Positions 17,174 through 26,548 of a stretch of 64,000 bases of DNA are shown here, piece by piece. The position numbers and the translations under genes are program-made. The stretch's first letter is position 1. The number at the start of each line of letters is the position of its first letter. Where the stretch lies: the NCBI RefSeq assembly GCF_900112645.1, contig NZ_FOMO01000010.1, positions 1 through 64,000 on the forward strand, read 5' to 3'. Source of the DNA: Phytopseudomonas straminea. Lineage in GTDB: Bacteria > Pseudomonadota > Gammaproteobacteria > Pseudomonadales > Pseudomonadaceae. The notes under the pieces were generated by a model. The model was not told the DNA's origin. It saw only the letters and a list, made by a program, of their open reading frames with translations, and searched no databases.

Positions 17174-18127
17174 ATGATGAAGCAGATCCCTACCCACCTG
17201 ATCGCCGGCTCATTGGGCGCCGGCAAGACCAGCCTGATCCATCAGTTGCTGGCGCAGCGGCCTGCCCATGAGCGCTGGGCGGTGCTGATCAACGAGTTCG
17301 GGCAGATAGGTCTTGACGCCGCCCTGCTGGCTCGTGACGAAGATGGCCTGAGTTTCAGCGAGGTGGCCGGTGGCTGCCTGTGCTGCGTCAACGGTGTGCC
17401 GTTCCAGGTCGGCCTGGGCCGGCTGCTGCGCAAGGCCAAACCGGATCGGCTGTTCATCGAACCGTCTGGGCTCGGTCATCCGCTGAGCCTGCTCGAACAG
17501 CTTGGCCAGGTGCCCTGGGAAGGCGTGCTGGCCGTGCAACCCTTGGTGATGGTGCTCGACGCCGCTGCACTGGCTGCCGGTGAGCCGCTGGCGGGCAGCC
17601 AGCGTGAGGCATTGGCCCATGCCCGACTGCTGGTACTGAACAAGAGTGAGGGGCTGGATGACGCCAGCCGTGTGCGGCTGGAGGCCGAACTGCCGCTGGT
17701 ACCGTACTGGACCAGCCAGGGCCGCCTACCGTTCGAGCGGCTGCCCCAGGCCGAAACGCGCGCGGCGGGTCCGGGCGGCGCGTTGCCCGATGGAGCACTC
17801 CCACCGTCTATGGTTTGGCGTAGCGCGGATGAGCCGATCTGCCTGATCCAGAATCAGCCCGAAGGCTGGAGCATCGGCTGGCGCTGGCACTCTAGCCAGC
17901 GCTTCGACCTGTTGGCCATCCAGCAATGGCTGGCGACGTTGGCCTGGCGGCGCGCCAAGCTGGTGCTGCACACCAATGCCGGCTGGCTGTCGGCCAATGC
18001 CTTGCAAGGCCAGGCGCTGCATTGGCAGAACAGCGAGTGGCGCAAGGATTCGCGGCTGGAGCTGATCTTCACCAATGCTCAGGACGAAGCGACATTGCGG
18101 GCCGGCATGGCGGCCTGCCGGCTCTAG
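17174..18127 (+). CDS. second COG0523/CobW-family GTPase
   Basis: 317-residue P-loop GTPase shorter than its neighbour at 14765. Motifs are GSLGAGKTS, GGCLCCVNG (metal-binding CxCC) and LVLNKSEG for guanine. The C-terminal CobW domain is short. Start uncertain between adjacent ATGs at 17174 and 17177. Presence of two COG0523 proteins in one zinc block suggests different client proteins or metals; which cannot be read from sequence. Confidence 0.82.
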   Translation: MMKQIPTHLIAGSLGAGKTSLIHQLLAQRPAHERWAVLINEFGQIGLDAALLARDEDGLSFSEVAGGCLCCVNGVPFQVGLGRLLRKAKPDRLFIEPSGLGHPLSLLEQLGQVPWEGVLAVQPLVMVLDAAALAAGEPLAGSQREALAHARLLVLNKSEGLDDASRVRLEAELPLVPYWTSQGRLPFERLPQAETRAAGPGGALPDGALPPSMVWRSADEPICLIQNQPEGWSIGWRWHSSQRFDLLAIQQWLATLAWRRAKLVLHTNAGWLSANALQGQALHWQNSEWRKDSRLELIFTNAQDEATLRAGMAACRL

Positions 18128-18145
18128 ATTCGGCAGCTCAGGGCG

Positions 18146-19354
18146 TCACCCGCGGCGCGATGCTCGCCAGGGCTCCGACAGCGGCGTGACATTATTCAGG
18201 TTGTAACGCTCTAGGGCCGAACCGCAGGGCGCGGCCCCGGGCAGCCCCGGCGGAACGCCGGTATTGGCGACACCCAGGCGGTCGTCGGCCAGTTCGATTT
18301 CCTGAAACCGCTCGGCCAGCACCTGTCGGTCCTTGGTGATGTACAGCAGCACCCGCGGCAGGCGGGCCTGTTTCTGCTGATCGACGGTCATTTCCAGCGC
18401 TGGCAGGCTGACCGTGGCCTGGTGCCAGACGCCGGGTGCCTCGGCTTCCTGCCAGCGCACCTGCCAGGGCGCGTCGAGCGGCAGCAGGGCCGGCCCCAGG
18501 TTCGGGTAGCCGTGATAGCAGTCGCGGGTCGGTGTTAGCGCCCGGCCCCAGATATCCATGGCCAGCGCCTGGCCGTCGATCTCCACACGCACCAGGGTTT
18601 GCTCGCTGAGGTTGGCCGCCGATATCAGCACCGGCGCATGGCGCAGGCTGCGCGCGCGGCTGGTTTCCAGGTTCGAGGTGCGGGCCAGGGCGGCGGCGGC
18701 TTCGATGCGATCAGGGTAGTGGTAATACTGATAAACCAGCGGCAGCTCATCGGCTGCGGGGACGGGTGTGGTCATGCGCAGCGGCGCGGGTGCCAGGGTG
18801 TTTTCCTCGCTGCCGCCCAGTTGCCGGGCCATGCTATCGACGTTGGCCTTCAGCCGGGTGCCTTCATAGGGAAAGCGGCCCTGGGCGATGGCTTGTTCGT
18901 CCGGCCAGCGGGTCCAGACCAGCAGGCGTTCGGGCTCACTGCCCGCCATCGGCAGGTTGGCGCTGCCGCCCGAGCTGGTGCTGGTGCCCGAGGCGTCTAG
19001 CCACAGGTCCTGGCCCGTCAGGTTGATGTGCACTTCGCTGATGGGCGGGTGCTGTGCGGAAAACGCCTGGCTGCCCAATTGCCCGGCCGTAAAGACCAGC
19101 GGCACGATCAGCACGGCGGCCAGGCTGGGCAGCAGCATCAGTGCGTGGGCCTGGCCGGGCATCGCGGCGCGGTCACGCCACAGGTAGTAAGTCCAGGTGA
19201 TTAGCAGCAGGCCGAGCAGCGGCAAGGCGAGATAGACGGCAGCCAGTACGGCGAGCATGGCGGCGCTGCTGTCGGTCAGCACCAGCAGGCCGAGGGTGGT
19301 GATCAGCAGCGCCGACAGGGCGCTCAACAGCAGGCCGAAGCCGTATCTCATCAT
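18146..19354 (-). CDS. membrane protein with large periplasmic domain, unknown function
   Basis: About 402 residues. Three hydrophobic segments lie in the first 110 residues (LLLSALSALLITTLGLLVL, then LAAVYLALPLLGLLLI, then LLPSLAAVLIVPLVF), followed by a soluble domain of roughly 290 residues rich in beta-type sequence that should face the periplasm. No catalytic motif is recognised. ATG at 19354 begins directly before the first helix; an in-frame ATG at 19375 is also possible. It ends 18 bases from the convergent GTPase gene. Confidence 0.65.
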   Translation of the reverse strand: MMRYGFGLLLSALSALLITTLGLLVLTDSSAAMLAVLAAVYLALPLLGLLLITWTYYLWRDRAAMPGQAHALMLLPSLAAVLIVPLVFTAGQLGSQAFSAQHPPISEVHINLTGQDLWLDASGTSTSSGGSANLPMAGSEPERLLVWTRWPDEQAIAQGRFPYEGTRLKANVDSMARQLGGSEENTLAPAPLRMTTPVPAADELPLVYQYYHYPDRIEAAAALARTSNLETSRARSLRHAPVLISAANLSEQTLVRVEIDGQALAMDIWGRALTPTRDCYHGYPNLGPALLPLDAPWQVRWQEAEAPGVWHQATVSLPALEMTVDQQKQARLPRVLLYITKDRQVLAERFQEIELADDRLGVANTGVPPGLPGAAPCGSALERYNLNNVTPLSEPWRASRRG

Positions 19355-19457
19355 GGTGAAGCGCCTGGGCAGCATCGACAGCGCGTCACGTTAAGCGATT
19401 TTCACCCTCACCCGGAATAGGCCGCGCCGCCTCCGTTGGGCGGCGCGAGCAGGCGTA

Positions 19458-20762
19458 TCAGTCGGTGGTGATCCGCGAGTGGGTGCGGGTGTCCTTCATG
19501 GTGATGTACACCAGCAGCGAGCAGGCGATGCAGCCGGTCACGTACCAGTAGAAACCGCTCTCCATGCCCACGCTCTTGAACCACAGCGCCACGTACTCGG
19601 CGGTGCCGCCGAAAATCGACACGGTCAGCGCATAGGGCAGGCCGACGCCCAAGGCACGGATCTCGGTGGGGAACAGCTCGGCCTTTACCACCGCGTTGAT
19701 CGAGGTGTAGCCGCTGACGATGATCAGCGCCGCCATGATCAGGAAGAACGCCCCCCACCAGCTCTGCACCGTGTGCAGGGTAGTCAGGATCGGGTAGGTG
19801 AACAGCGTGCCCAGTACGCCGAAAGCGATCAGGATCGGGCGACGGCCGATCTTGTCGGAAAGCGCACCGACCAATGGTTGCAGCAGCATGAACAGGAACA
19901 GCGTGGCGGCCGAAATCATGGTCGAGTCGTTCTTGCTCATGCCCACGGTGTTGACCAGGTACTTCTGCATGTAGGTGGTGTAGGTGTAGAAGGCCAGGGT
20001 GCCGCCCATGGTCAGGCCGACCACGGTGAGCAGCTCCTTGGGATGGCGCAGCAGGGTGCGCATGATGTTTTCCTTCGGCGCCTCGGTCTTCTTGAACGAG
20101 TCGGTTTCTTCCATGCCGCGACGCAGGTACATGGCCACTACCGCGCACAGCGCACCGATCACGAACGGTACGCGCCAGCCCCAGGTTTCCAGCTGTTCGA
20201 CGGTCAGGGTCTGCTGCAGGATGATCAGCACCGCCAGGGCGATGAGCTGGCCGGAGATCAGCGTCACGTACTGGAAGCTGGAGAAGAAGCCGCGGCGCTC
20301 CTTCGTGGCCATCTCCGAGAGGTAGGTGGCCGAGGTGCCGTATTCGCCACCAACCGACAGGCCCTGCAGCAACCGTGCAACTACCAGCAAGACTGGTGCG
20401 GCGACGCCGATGGTTTCATAGCTGGGCGTCAGGGCGATGATCAGCGAGCCGAAGCACATCAGCAGCACCGAGGCCAGCAGCGCAGCCTTGCGGCCCTTGC
20501 GGTCGGCGTAGATGCCCATCAGCCAGCCGCCGATCGGGCGCATCAGGAAGCCCACGGCGAAGATTGCGGCGGTATTGAGTAGCTGGGCAGTCAGGTCGCC
20601 TTGCGGGAAGAAGGCCTTGGCGAAGTACAGGGAGAAGGCGGCGTAGACGTACCAGTCGTACCACTCGACCAGGTTGCCGACCGAACCGCTGAAAATCGAT
20701 TTGACGCGTTGGGACGTGGTGCGCGCGGGCGCAGAGGCAGACAGCGTGTTGGTGCTTTCCAT
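19458..20762 (-). CDS. kgtP: 2-oxoglutarate permease (MFS, metabolite:H+ symporter family)
   Basis: 434-residue MFS transporter of the MHS subfamily with about 12 helices. FSGSVGNLVEWYDWYVYAAF at the N-terminus and the loop motif GIYADRKGRKAAL are typical of KgtP/ProP-like symporters. Linkage to mifR-mifS, which activate the 2-oxoglutarate/glutarate permease gene in P. aeruginosa, supports the substrate. A sigma-54 promoter lies 62-77 bases upstream and an AAGAATAA Crc/Hfq-type site in the leader (20785-20792), so induction by C5-dicarboxylate and catabolite control are likely. Confidence 0.85.
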   Translation of the reverse strand: MESTNTLSASAPARTTSQRVKSIFSGSVGNLVEWYDWYVYAAFSLYFAKAFFPQGDLTAQLLNTAAIFAVGFLMRPIGGWLMGIYADRKGRKAALLASVLLMCFGSLIIALTPSYETIGVAAPVLLVVARLLQGLSVGGEYGTSATYLSEMATKERRGFFSSFQYVTLISGQLIALAVLIILQQTLTVEQLETWGWRVPFVIGALCAVVAMYLRRGMEETDSFKKTEAPKENIMRTLLRHPKELLTVVGLTMGGTLAFYTYTTYMQKYLVNTVGMSKNDSTMISAATLFLFMLLQPLVGALSDKIGRRPILIAFGVLGTLFTYPILTTLHTVQSWWGAFFLIMAALIIVSGYTSINAVVKAELFPTEIRALGVGLPYALTVSIFGGTAEYVALWFKSVGMESGFYWYVTGCIACSLLVYITMKDTRTHSRITTD

Positions 20763-20784
20763 CAGGGGAACCTCGATCTCGTCG

Positions 20785-20792
20785 TTATTCTT
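20785..20792 (-). promoter_or_regulatory. possible Crc/Hfq CA motif in the kgtP leader
   Basis: AAGAATAA on the minus strand fits AAnAAnAA and is 23-30 bases before the kgtP ATG, close to the ribosome binding region. Confidence 0.4.
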
Positions 20793-20823
20793 GTACGCCG
20801 GAGACGGCGCTGGCAGGGCCCAT

Positions 20824-20839
20824 TGCAGGGGCTGTGCCA
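20824..20839 (-). promoter_or_regulatory. sigma-54 promoter of kgtP
   Basis: Minus strand TGGCACAGCCCCTGCA has GG at -24 and GC at -12 with exact spacing. The adjacent mifR gene encodes a sigma-54 activator, which explains the promoter type. Confidence 0.8.
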
Positions 20840-20844
20840 GGGTG

Positions 20845-20871
20845 CGAAAGGCCCGTGGTACGGGCCTTTCG
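20845..20871 (-). terminator. hairpin after mifR
   Basis: GAAAGGCCCGT and its complement flank GGT, between the mifR stop and the kgtP -24 element. The T-run is short (CTTTC), so it may be a weak terminator separating mifR from kgtP. Confidence 0.5.
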
Positions 20872-20890
20872 GCGAGATCGACGGAGGTTT

Positions 20891-20930
20891 TGCTAGCGGG
20901 AATCCGCCAGTGCAGCTCGAGTGCTAGCGG
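20891..20930 (-). promoter_or_regulatory. candidate MifR enhancer: two TGCTAGCGG direct repeats
   Basis: TGCTAGCGG occurs at 20891-20899 and 20922-20930, 31 bases apart (three helical turns), about 80-120 bases upstream of the predicted kgtP start. Position and spacing suit an activator dimer array. Confidence 0.45.
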
Positions 20931-20948
20931 AAAACTGCCAGGTGCGGC

Positions 20949-22298
20949 TCAGCTGGCAGGTTGCTGCTCGCTGTCGAGAAAGTCGGTGCGCAGCAGGCCG
21001 TGGCGCTGCATCTTCTCGTTCAGGGTACGGCGCGGCAGCTGCAGCAGTTCGGTGACCTGCTTCATGTCGCCGTGGCAACTGGCCAGGGCCTCGCGCAGGC
21101 ACTGCGCCTCGAAGGCTTCCATGCGTGCACTGAGGGAGGTATCCACAGTGGCCGATTGGCTGGCCGACGCGGGCAGCGCCAGCACGTGCCGCTCGGCGGC
21201 GTTGACCAGTTCGCGAACGTTGCCCGGCCAGTCGTGGGCCAGCAACTGAGCGAGCAGCGCCGGGGTGACCGGTGGTAGCGGCCGCTCGAAGCGCTCGGCG
21301 ATCTGCCGGGCGTGGTACTCGAACAGCAGCGGCACGTCCTCACGATGCTCGCGCAATGCCGGCAGTTGCAGCTCGGCGACGTTGAGGCGGTAGAGCAGAT
21401 CCTGGCGAAAGCTGCCCTCGCGCACGCGCTCGTGCAGGTCCGGCTTGGTGGCGGTGACCACCCGCAAATCGAGGCTGATCACCTGATTGGAGCCGAGCCG
21501 CTCCAGCTGGCGCTCCTGAAGTACGCGCAGCAACTTGACCTGCTGGCCCAGGGGCATGCTTTCGATTTCGTCGAGAAACAGGGTGCCGCCGTTGGCGTGC
21601 TCGATCTTGCCGATGCGCTTGCCCTGAGCGCCGGTAAAGGCGCCGCTTTCGTGGCCGAACAGCTCGCTTTCGAACAGGTTTTCCGGGATGGCCGCGCAGT
21701 TAAGCGCCACGAAGGGGCCCTTGGCGCGCGGGCCGAAGTCGTGCAGGCAGCGAGCGACCAGCTCCTTGCCGCTACCGGTCTCACCGCGCATCAGCACGTT
21801 GGCCGGCGTTTGTGCCAGCTCCAGCACCTGGCGGCGTAGCTGTACCATGGTGGCGGACGAGCCGAGCAGGCGCCCGGCCAGCTCGTCCTTGTGCTCGACC
21901 TGCTGGCGCAACTGGTGGTTCTCGCGGGTCAGCTGGCGTTTCTCCAGGGCGCGGCGCAGGCTGCCGAGCAGGCGTTCCGGGGTGAACGGCTTCTCGATGA
22001 AGTCATAGGCGCCCAGGCGCATGGCTTCCACGGCCTGGGGCACGTCGCCGTGGGCCGAGACCAGCAGAAATGGCAATTCGGGGTCGCGGGCCTGCACCTG
22101 TTCGAGCAGCGCCATGCCGTCCATGCCCGGCATACGCAGGTCGCTGACCACCACGCCGGGGTAATCCTCGGGCAGTCGCTCCAGGCACTCGCGGCCGCTG
22201 GCGCACAGGTGTACCTCGAAGCCTGAACGCTCCAGCCACTGGCGCACGGCGTCGCGGATCGGTGCCTCGTCGTCGACGAATATCACGCTGGGTTTCAT
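20949..22298 (-). CDS. mifR: sigma-54-dependent response regulator MifR
   Basis: 449-residue NtrC-family activator. Receiver domain (about 1-120) has phospho-acceptor D53 in VSDLRMPGM. The AAA+ domain has Walker A GETGSGKE and the sigma-54 contact loop ESGAFTGA. The C-terminus has a Fis-type helix-turn-helix (MKQVTELLQLPRRTLNEKMQRHG). It overlaps mifS as ATGA and precedes the sigma-54-driven permease gene, so it should activate kgtP in response to 2-oxoglutarate or a relative. DctD-type regulators are close relatives. Confidence 0.85.
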   Translation of the reverse strand: MKPSVIFVDDEAPIRDAVRQWLERSGFEVHLCASGRECLERLPEDYPGVVVSDLRMPGMDGMALLEQVQARDPELPFLLVSAHGDVPQAVEAMRLGAYDFIEKPFTPERLLGSLRRALEKRQLTRENHQLRQQVEHKDELAGRLLGSSATMVQLRRQVLELAQTPANVLMRGETGSGKELVARCLHDFGPRAKGPFVALNCAAIPENLFESELFGHESGAFTGAQGKRIGKIEHANGGTLFLDEIESMPLGQQVKLLRVLQERQLERLGSNQVISLDLRVVTATKPDLHERVREGSFRQDLLYRLNVAELQLPALREHREDVPLLFEYHARQIAERFERPLPPVTPALLAQLLAHDWPGNVRELVNAAERHVLALPASASQSATVDTSLSARMEAFEAQCLREALASCHGDMKQVTELLQLPRRTLNEKMQRHGLLRTDFLDSEQQPAS

Positions 22299-24058
22299 GG
22301 CAGCTCCTGTGGGGCAGTGGCGACGGGCAGGCGCAGGGTGAACCGCGCGCCGCCCTCAGGACGGTTGTCGGCCTGCAGGTCGCCGTCCAGTTCACGGACG
22401 ATGGCGTAGGAAACCGCCAGGCCGAGGCCCAGGCCGTCGCCCACCGGTTTGGTGGTAAAGAAAGGATCGAACAGCTGGGGCAGGGCCTCGGCGGTGATAC
22501 CGCTGCCGGAGTCGTCGACATGCAGCAGCCAGTGATCGCCGTCGAGCGCGAGTTCCAGGCCCAGGTGCGGCGCCGGGCAGTCCTGCATGGCATCCAGCGC
22601 ATTACGGATCAGGTTGACCAGCACCTGCTCCAGGCGGATGGCATCACCGGCGACCCAGGCCGGCTGCTCGGGCGTGCGCTGGATTTGCACCGTAACGTCT
22701 CGCAGGCGCGGCTCCAGCAACTGCAGGGCCTTGTCGAGCACGGCGCCCAGTTCCAGGGTTTCGCGCAGGCCACCGGGGCTTTTGCGGGCGTAGGTTTTCA
22801 GGTGGCCGGCCAGGGCGGCCATACGCTGCAGCAGTTCCTCATGGCGCACCAGCGATTGGCGCGCTTCTTCCAGTTCGCCATCGGCCAGGATCATGCGCAG
22901 GGTGCCGAGATGCACCTGCAGGGCGGTGAGCGGCTGGTTGATCTCATGGGCCAGCGCCGCCGACATCTGCCCCAGCGCCGCCAGCTTGGCCGCCTGGACC
23001 AGGCCGTCCTGGGCGGTACGCAGCGCCGCGGTACGCTGTTCGACCAGAGCCTGCAGCTCATCGGCGGTACGCTGGCGCAGGCGGGCGATGCGCCAGCGCT
23101 GGTGCAGCACCAGGCCCAGCAGGAACAGCGCCAGCCAGGTACCGCCTGCGGCCAGGGCCGCGGTGTAGCTGCTGCCGACGAGGCTGCGGGTATCGCGTAG
23201 CAGGTGCAGGGTCCAGCCTTCGCTGGCCAGGTCCCTGGTTTCCCACAGGTAGTCGCCGGCCAGTTCGCGGTTGACGACGCGCACCAGGCGACCGTCATTG
23301 CCCAGGGTCTGGCGCTGTTGGTAACTCAATGGTGCCAGCGGCTTCTTGTCGTACTGACGGGTGGCGGCGAGGGTTTCGCGCACCGGCGCGGCAATCGGCT
23401 GCAGCTCGCGGTAGCGCCACGCCGGGCGGTTGGCGATGAAGGTGATGCCCTGGCGATCACTGACCAGCAACACGTGGGGGCTCTGGCTCCAGGCCTGCTC
23501 GATGCCGGGAAACTCCAGCTTGACCACCACGGTGCCGAGGAACCTTCCGCGTGCATCGCGTACCGCGTGGGAAAGGAAGTAGCCGGGAATCCCGCTGGTC
23601 ACGCCCACTGCGTAGAAGCGACCGGTGTCGTGCTCACGGGCTTCGCTAAAGTAGGGGCGAAAGCTGTAGTCGTGGCCGACGTAGCTGGTCGGCAGACGCC
23701 AGTTGCTGGCCGCGACGCCCAGGCCGTCGGCGTTCATCACCTGCAGCGTGGAGGAATGCGCGGCGGCATTGATGGCTTCGAGCTTGATGTTCAGGCGATG
23801 TTGCAGCACCGGGGTCAGTGGGCTTTGCAGCGCCTCCACCAGTTCCGGGTCGAGCGCGAGCACGGCGGGCAGGGCACGATAGCGGTCGATCAGCGTCTGC
23901 AGCGTGCCGGCGTAGGCAGCCAGTTGTTCCTGGGCCTGTAGCCCTGCCTCCTGCAGGCGCTGGCGCTCGGCCTGGCGTTCGGCCAGGTAGGCACTCAGGC
24001 ACAGGCCAGCCAGCAACAGGGCGGTCAGCAGCGCGATGCGCAGAGGGCGGGATGACAT
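22295..24058 (-). CDS. mifS: sensor histidine kinase MifS (DctB-like)
   Basis: 587-residue membrane kinase. A first helix (about residues 7-25) and a second near 280-300 bracket a periplasmic double-PDC/Cache-type domain with YVGHDYSFRPYF, the usual dicarboxylate-sensing fold of DctB. The cytoplasmic part has the H-box ALAHEINQPL, an N box NLIRNALDAM, and G boxes GSGITAEAL and GLGLGLAVS. ATG 24058 is chosen directly before the first helix; a longer reading to 24148 is less likely. Partner is mifR, overlapping by 4 bases. Confidence 0.85.
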   Translation of the reverse strand: MSSRPLRIALLTALLLAGLCLSAYLAERQAERQRLQEAGLQAQEQLAAYAGTLQTLIDRYRALPAVLALDPELVEALQSPLTPVLQHRLNIKLEAINAAAHSSTLQVMNADGLGVAASNWRLPTSYVGHDYSFRPYFSEAREHDTGRFYAVGVTSGIPGYFLSHAVRDARGRFLGTVVVKLEFPGIEQAWSQSPHVLLVSDRQGITFIANRPAWRYRELQPIAAPVRETLAATRQYDKKPLAPLSYQQRQTLGNDGRLVRVVNRELAGDYLWETRDLASEGWTLHLLRDTRSLVGSSYTAALAAGGTWLALFLLGLVLHQRWRIARLRQRTADELQALVEQRTAALRTAQDGLVQAAKLAALGQMSAALAHEINQPLTALQVHLGTLRMILADGELEEARQSLVRHEELLQRMAALAGHLKTYARKSPGGLRETLELGAVLDKALQLLEPRLRDVTVQIQRTPEQPAWVAGDAIRLEQVLVNLIRNALDAMQDCPAPHLGLELALDGDHWLLHVDDSGSGITAEALPQLFDPFFTTKPVGDGLGLGLAVSYAIVRELDGDLQADNRPEGGARFTLRLPVATAPQELP

Positions 24059-24114
24059 TGCAGCAGGTTCGCCAGGCAGGTGGACGGCCGACGATAGCAC
24101 AGGGGCCAGGCCAG

Positions 24115-24549
24115 TCAGTCGCGCGAAGCGGGGTGATCGCGGCGCCATTGTTGCAGTTCGATCACCTGGCCGGTCTTGCGTGGCGCTGGTGCTGGCGCCG
24201 TTTCGACTACCGGTGGCAAGGCCTCTGACGGCTCGCGAAACGGATAGGGATCGAGCTCGATGGTGCCCACGTGGGCGCCGAACATGACGATGCGCCCGGC
24301 ATGGCGCTGTTCGCCCGTTACCGTGAATTCGAAGCCATAGACCCGCGCGAAGCGGCGATTGCCGCTGCCATCACGGACGATGCCGAAGCGCTGGAAGGCC
24401 ACGTTGCCATCGAGCAGCTCGATATCCAGCTTGGCGCAATGCTGCTTGACCCGGATCAGCGCGCGCTCGCGAATGCCGTGGCCGTGCCACAGCCAGGCAG
24501 CGCCGGCAGCGAGCAGCATCAGGATGAACAGGTTGCCGAGGGTCAGCAT
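24115..24549 (-). CDS. DUF3301 family membrane-anchored protein
   Basis: 144 residues. One N-terminal helix (LGNLFILMLLAAGAAWLW) is followed by a short conserved domain including RRFARVYGFEFTV, the DUF3301 signature, and a Pro/Ala-rich tail. Function is unknown. ATG 24549 places the start immediately before the helix; a longer opening to 24594 is unsupported. It is 56 bases upstream of mifS on the same strand and might be cotranscribed, though the role need not be shared. Confidence 0.7.
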   Translation of the reverse strand: MLTLGNLFILMLLAAGAAWLWHGHGIRERALIRVKQHCAKLDIELLDGNVAFQRFGIVRDGSGNRRFARVYGFEFTVTGEQRHAGRIVMFGAHVGTIELDPYPFREPSEALPPVVETAPAPAPRKTGQVIELQQWRRDHPASRD

Positions 24550-24638
24550 GGCAGGCGAACTCGTGACGAGGAGCGCCCAGCTTACCCGATCCACGGTGAC
24601 AGTTGCCGCCGTGAATCGGGTGTCGGACTGCCTGGGCG

Positions 24639-26363
24639 TCAGCTCGCCAGGCCGGGCGGGATGACCGGCAGCGGGGTAACCGGCGCGGGCGCCTGCAGGC
24701 CAAGACGCTCGAACATCACCCGGGCGATTTCCCGCTCGCCCATCACCACCAGATCGGCTTCGTGGGTCTGCAGATAGTCGACCTCATCGTCGAAGTGAGC
24801 ACGGGCGATGATGTCCAGATCGGCGTTGGCCTGGCGGCCGTGAATGGCGATCTGCCCGGCTTCCAGGCTGTTGGGGATGGCGATCATCAGCCAGCGCGCC
24901 GACGTGACGTTGGCCAGCTCCAGCACGTGAGTGCTGGCGGCGTTGCCGAGCACCACGCTGAAGCCTTCCTCGCGCAGTTCCTGGGCGCGGGTGCGGTTGT
25001 CGTCGATGATCACCAGCGGCACGCCTTCCTCGCGCAGGCGCCGGCTGATGCGGCTGCCCACACGGCCATGGCCGATGATGATGGCGTGGCCGGTCTCGGT
25101 AATCGGGTGCAGGTCGTGGTCTTCGTCCGGCTCCACGATGGCCAGGTCAGCCGGAGTGGTGTTCTCGCGGCGGTCCAGCCACGGCTGCAGGCGGTCGATG
25201 ACCAGGAACAGCAGCGGGTTGCAGAGGATCGACAGGATCGCGCCGGCCAGCACCAGGTCACGCGCCGCTTCCGGTACCAGATTCAGGCCGATGCCCAGGC
25301 CGATGAGGATGAACGAGAATTCGCCGATCTGCGCCAGGCTCACCGAAATGGTCAGCGCGGTGCTCAGCGGTTTGCGGAAGGCCAGCACGATCAGCATCGC
25401 CGCCAGCGACTTGCCGAGCACGATCACCAGGAAGGTGCCAATCACCAGCAGCGGCTGCTCGAGCAGGATCGCCGGGTTGAACAGCATGCCCACCGAAACG
25501 AAGAACAGCACCGCGAAGGCGTCGCGCAGCGGCAGCGAATCTTCGGCAGCCTTGTGGCTGTACTCCGACTCGTTGAGGATCATCCCGGCGAAGAACGCGC
25601 CGAGGGCGAAGGACACGCCGAACAGCTGCGCCGAGCCGTAGGCGATGCCCATGGCGATGGCCAGCACGGCGAGGGTGAACAGCTCGCGCGAACCGGTGCC
25701 AGCGCTGCGCTCCAGCAGCCAGGGAATGACTCGGCGGCCGACCACGATCATCAGCACCACGAAGGCGCTGACCTTGCCGAGGGTGATCAGCAACTGCATG
25801 CCGATGCTGCTGGAACCGTCGCCCTGGGGAATGCCGCCGAGCACCCCGGAAAGCGCCGGCAGGAGCACCAGGGCCAGAACCATCACCAGGTCCTCGACGA
25901 TCAGCCAGCCGACGGCGATCTTGCCGCGGCGGGTGTCGATCAGCTGGCGCTCTTCGAGGGCGCGCAGCAGCACCACGGTACTGGCCACCGACAGCGCCAG
26001 GCCGAACACCAGGCCGGCACCCCAGCCCCAGCCCATCGCCCAGGACAGGCCCATGCCCATCAGCGTGGCGACGGCGATCTGCACCACGGCACCGGGGATA
26101 GCGATGTGTTTGACCGACATCAGGTCTTTGAGCGAGAAGTGCAGGCCCACGCCGAACATCAGCAGGATCACGCCGATCTCGGAGATTTCGTGGGACAGCT
26201 CCTTATCGGCAACGAAGCCGGGAGTGAAGGGGCCGACGATCACGCCAGCCAGCAGGTAGCCTACCAGTGGCGACAGGCGCAGGCGGTTGGCCAGGCTGCC
26301 GAACAGGTAGGCCAGCACGAAGCCGGCAGCGATCGTCGCAATCAAGGGTGTGTGATGCGGCAT
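24639..26363 (-). CDS. YbaL-type CPA2 cation/proton antiporter with TrkA-N domain
   Basis: 574-residue inner membrane antiporter. About 12 hydrophobic helices begin at residue 7; GYLLAGVIVGPFTPGF and GVILLMFGVGLHFS are typical of Kef/CPA2 proteins. The C-terminal RCK/TrkA-N domain (about 415-560) contains IIGHGRVGSRISRRL for nucleotide binding. ATG 26363 has AAGGAG 7 bases before it. Probably K+/H+ exchange; KefF-like ancillary protein is absent. The upstream spacer holds an unusual nested AT palindrome. Confidence 0.85.
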   Translation of the reverse strand: MPHHTPLIATIAAGFVLAYLFGSLANRLRLSPLVGYLLAGVIVGPFTPGFVADKELSHEISEIGVILLMFGVGLHFSLKDLMSVKHIAIPGAVVQIAVATLMGMGLSWAMGWGWGAGLVFGLALSVASTVVLLRALEERQLIDTRRGKIAVGWLIVEDLVMVLALVLLPALSGVLGGIPQGDGSSSIGMQLLITLGKVSAFVVLMIVVGRRVIPWLLERSAGTGSRELFTLAVLAIAMGIAYGSAQLFGVSFALGAFFAGMILNESEYSHKAAEDSLPLRDAFAVLFFVSVGMLFNPAILLEQPLLVIGTFLVIVLGKSLAAMLIVLAFRKPLSTALTISVSLAQIGEFSFILIGLGIGLNLVPEAARDLVLAGAILSILCNPLLFLVIDRLQPWLDRRENTTPADLAIVEPDEDHDLHPITETGHAIIIGHGRVGSRISRRLREEGVPLVIIDDNRTRAQELREEGFSVVLGNAASTHVLELANVTSARWLMIAIPNSLEAGQIAIHGRQANADLDIIARAHFDDEVDYLQTHEADLVVMGEREIARVMFERLGLQAPAPVTPLPVIPPGLAS

Positions 26364-26454
26364 GCGGTCTCCTTGGTGAAGAGGGCCTGGCATGCCTGCG
26401 CGGCAGCGGATACCGCGCAGAACAGCGTAACGGCCAGGGTCGGATTGCCCGACC

Positions 26455-26507
26455 ATAAAGACCGATATTTTATATTAAAATATTACTTATAACTAAAAGG
26501 TCTTTAT
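26455..26507. repeat. nested AT-rich palindrome upstream of the YbaL-like gene
   Basis: Outer arms ATAAAGACC (26455-26463) and GGTCTTTAT (26499-26507) enclose a perfect inner palindrome ATATTTTATATTAAAATAT (26465-26483). It lies between the thioesterase stop and the antiporter start and could be an operator, a promoter or an mRNA structure. Confidence 0.5.
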
Positions 26508-26548
26508 ACAAGATGTGTCGGCTTGCCTCGTCGGTGCTGTAGGCCGCG

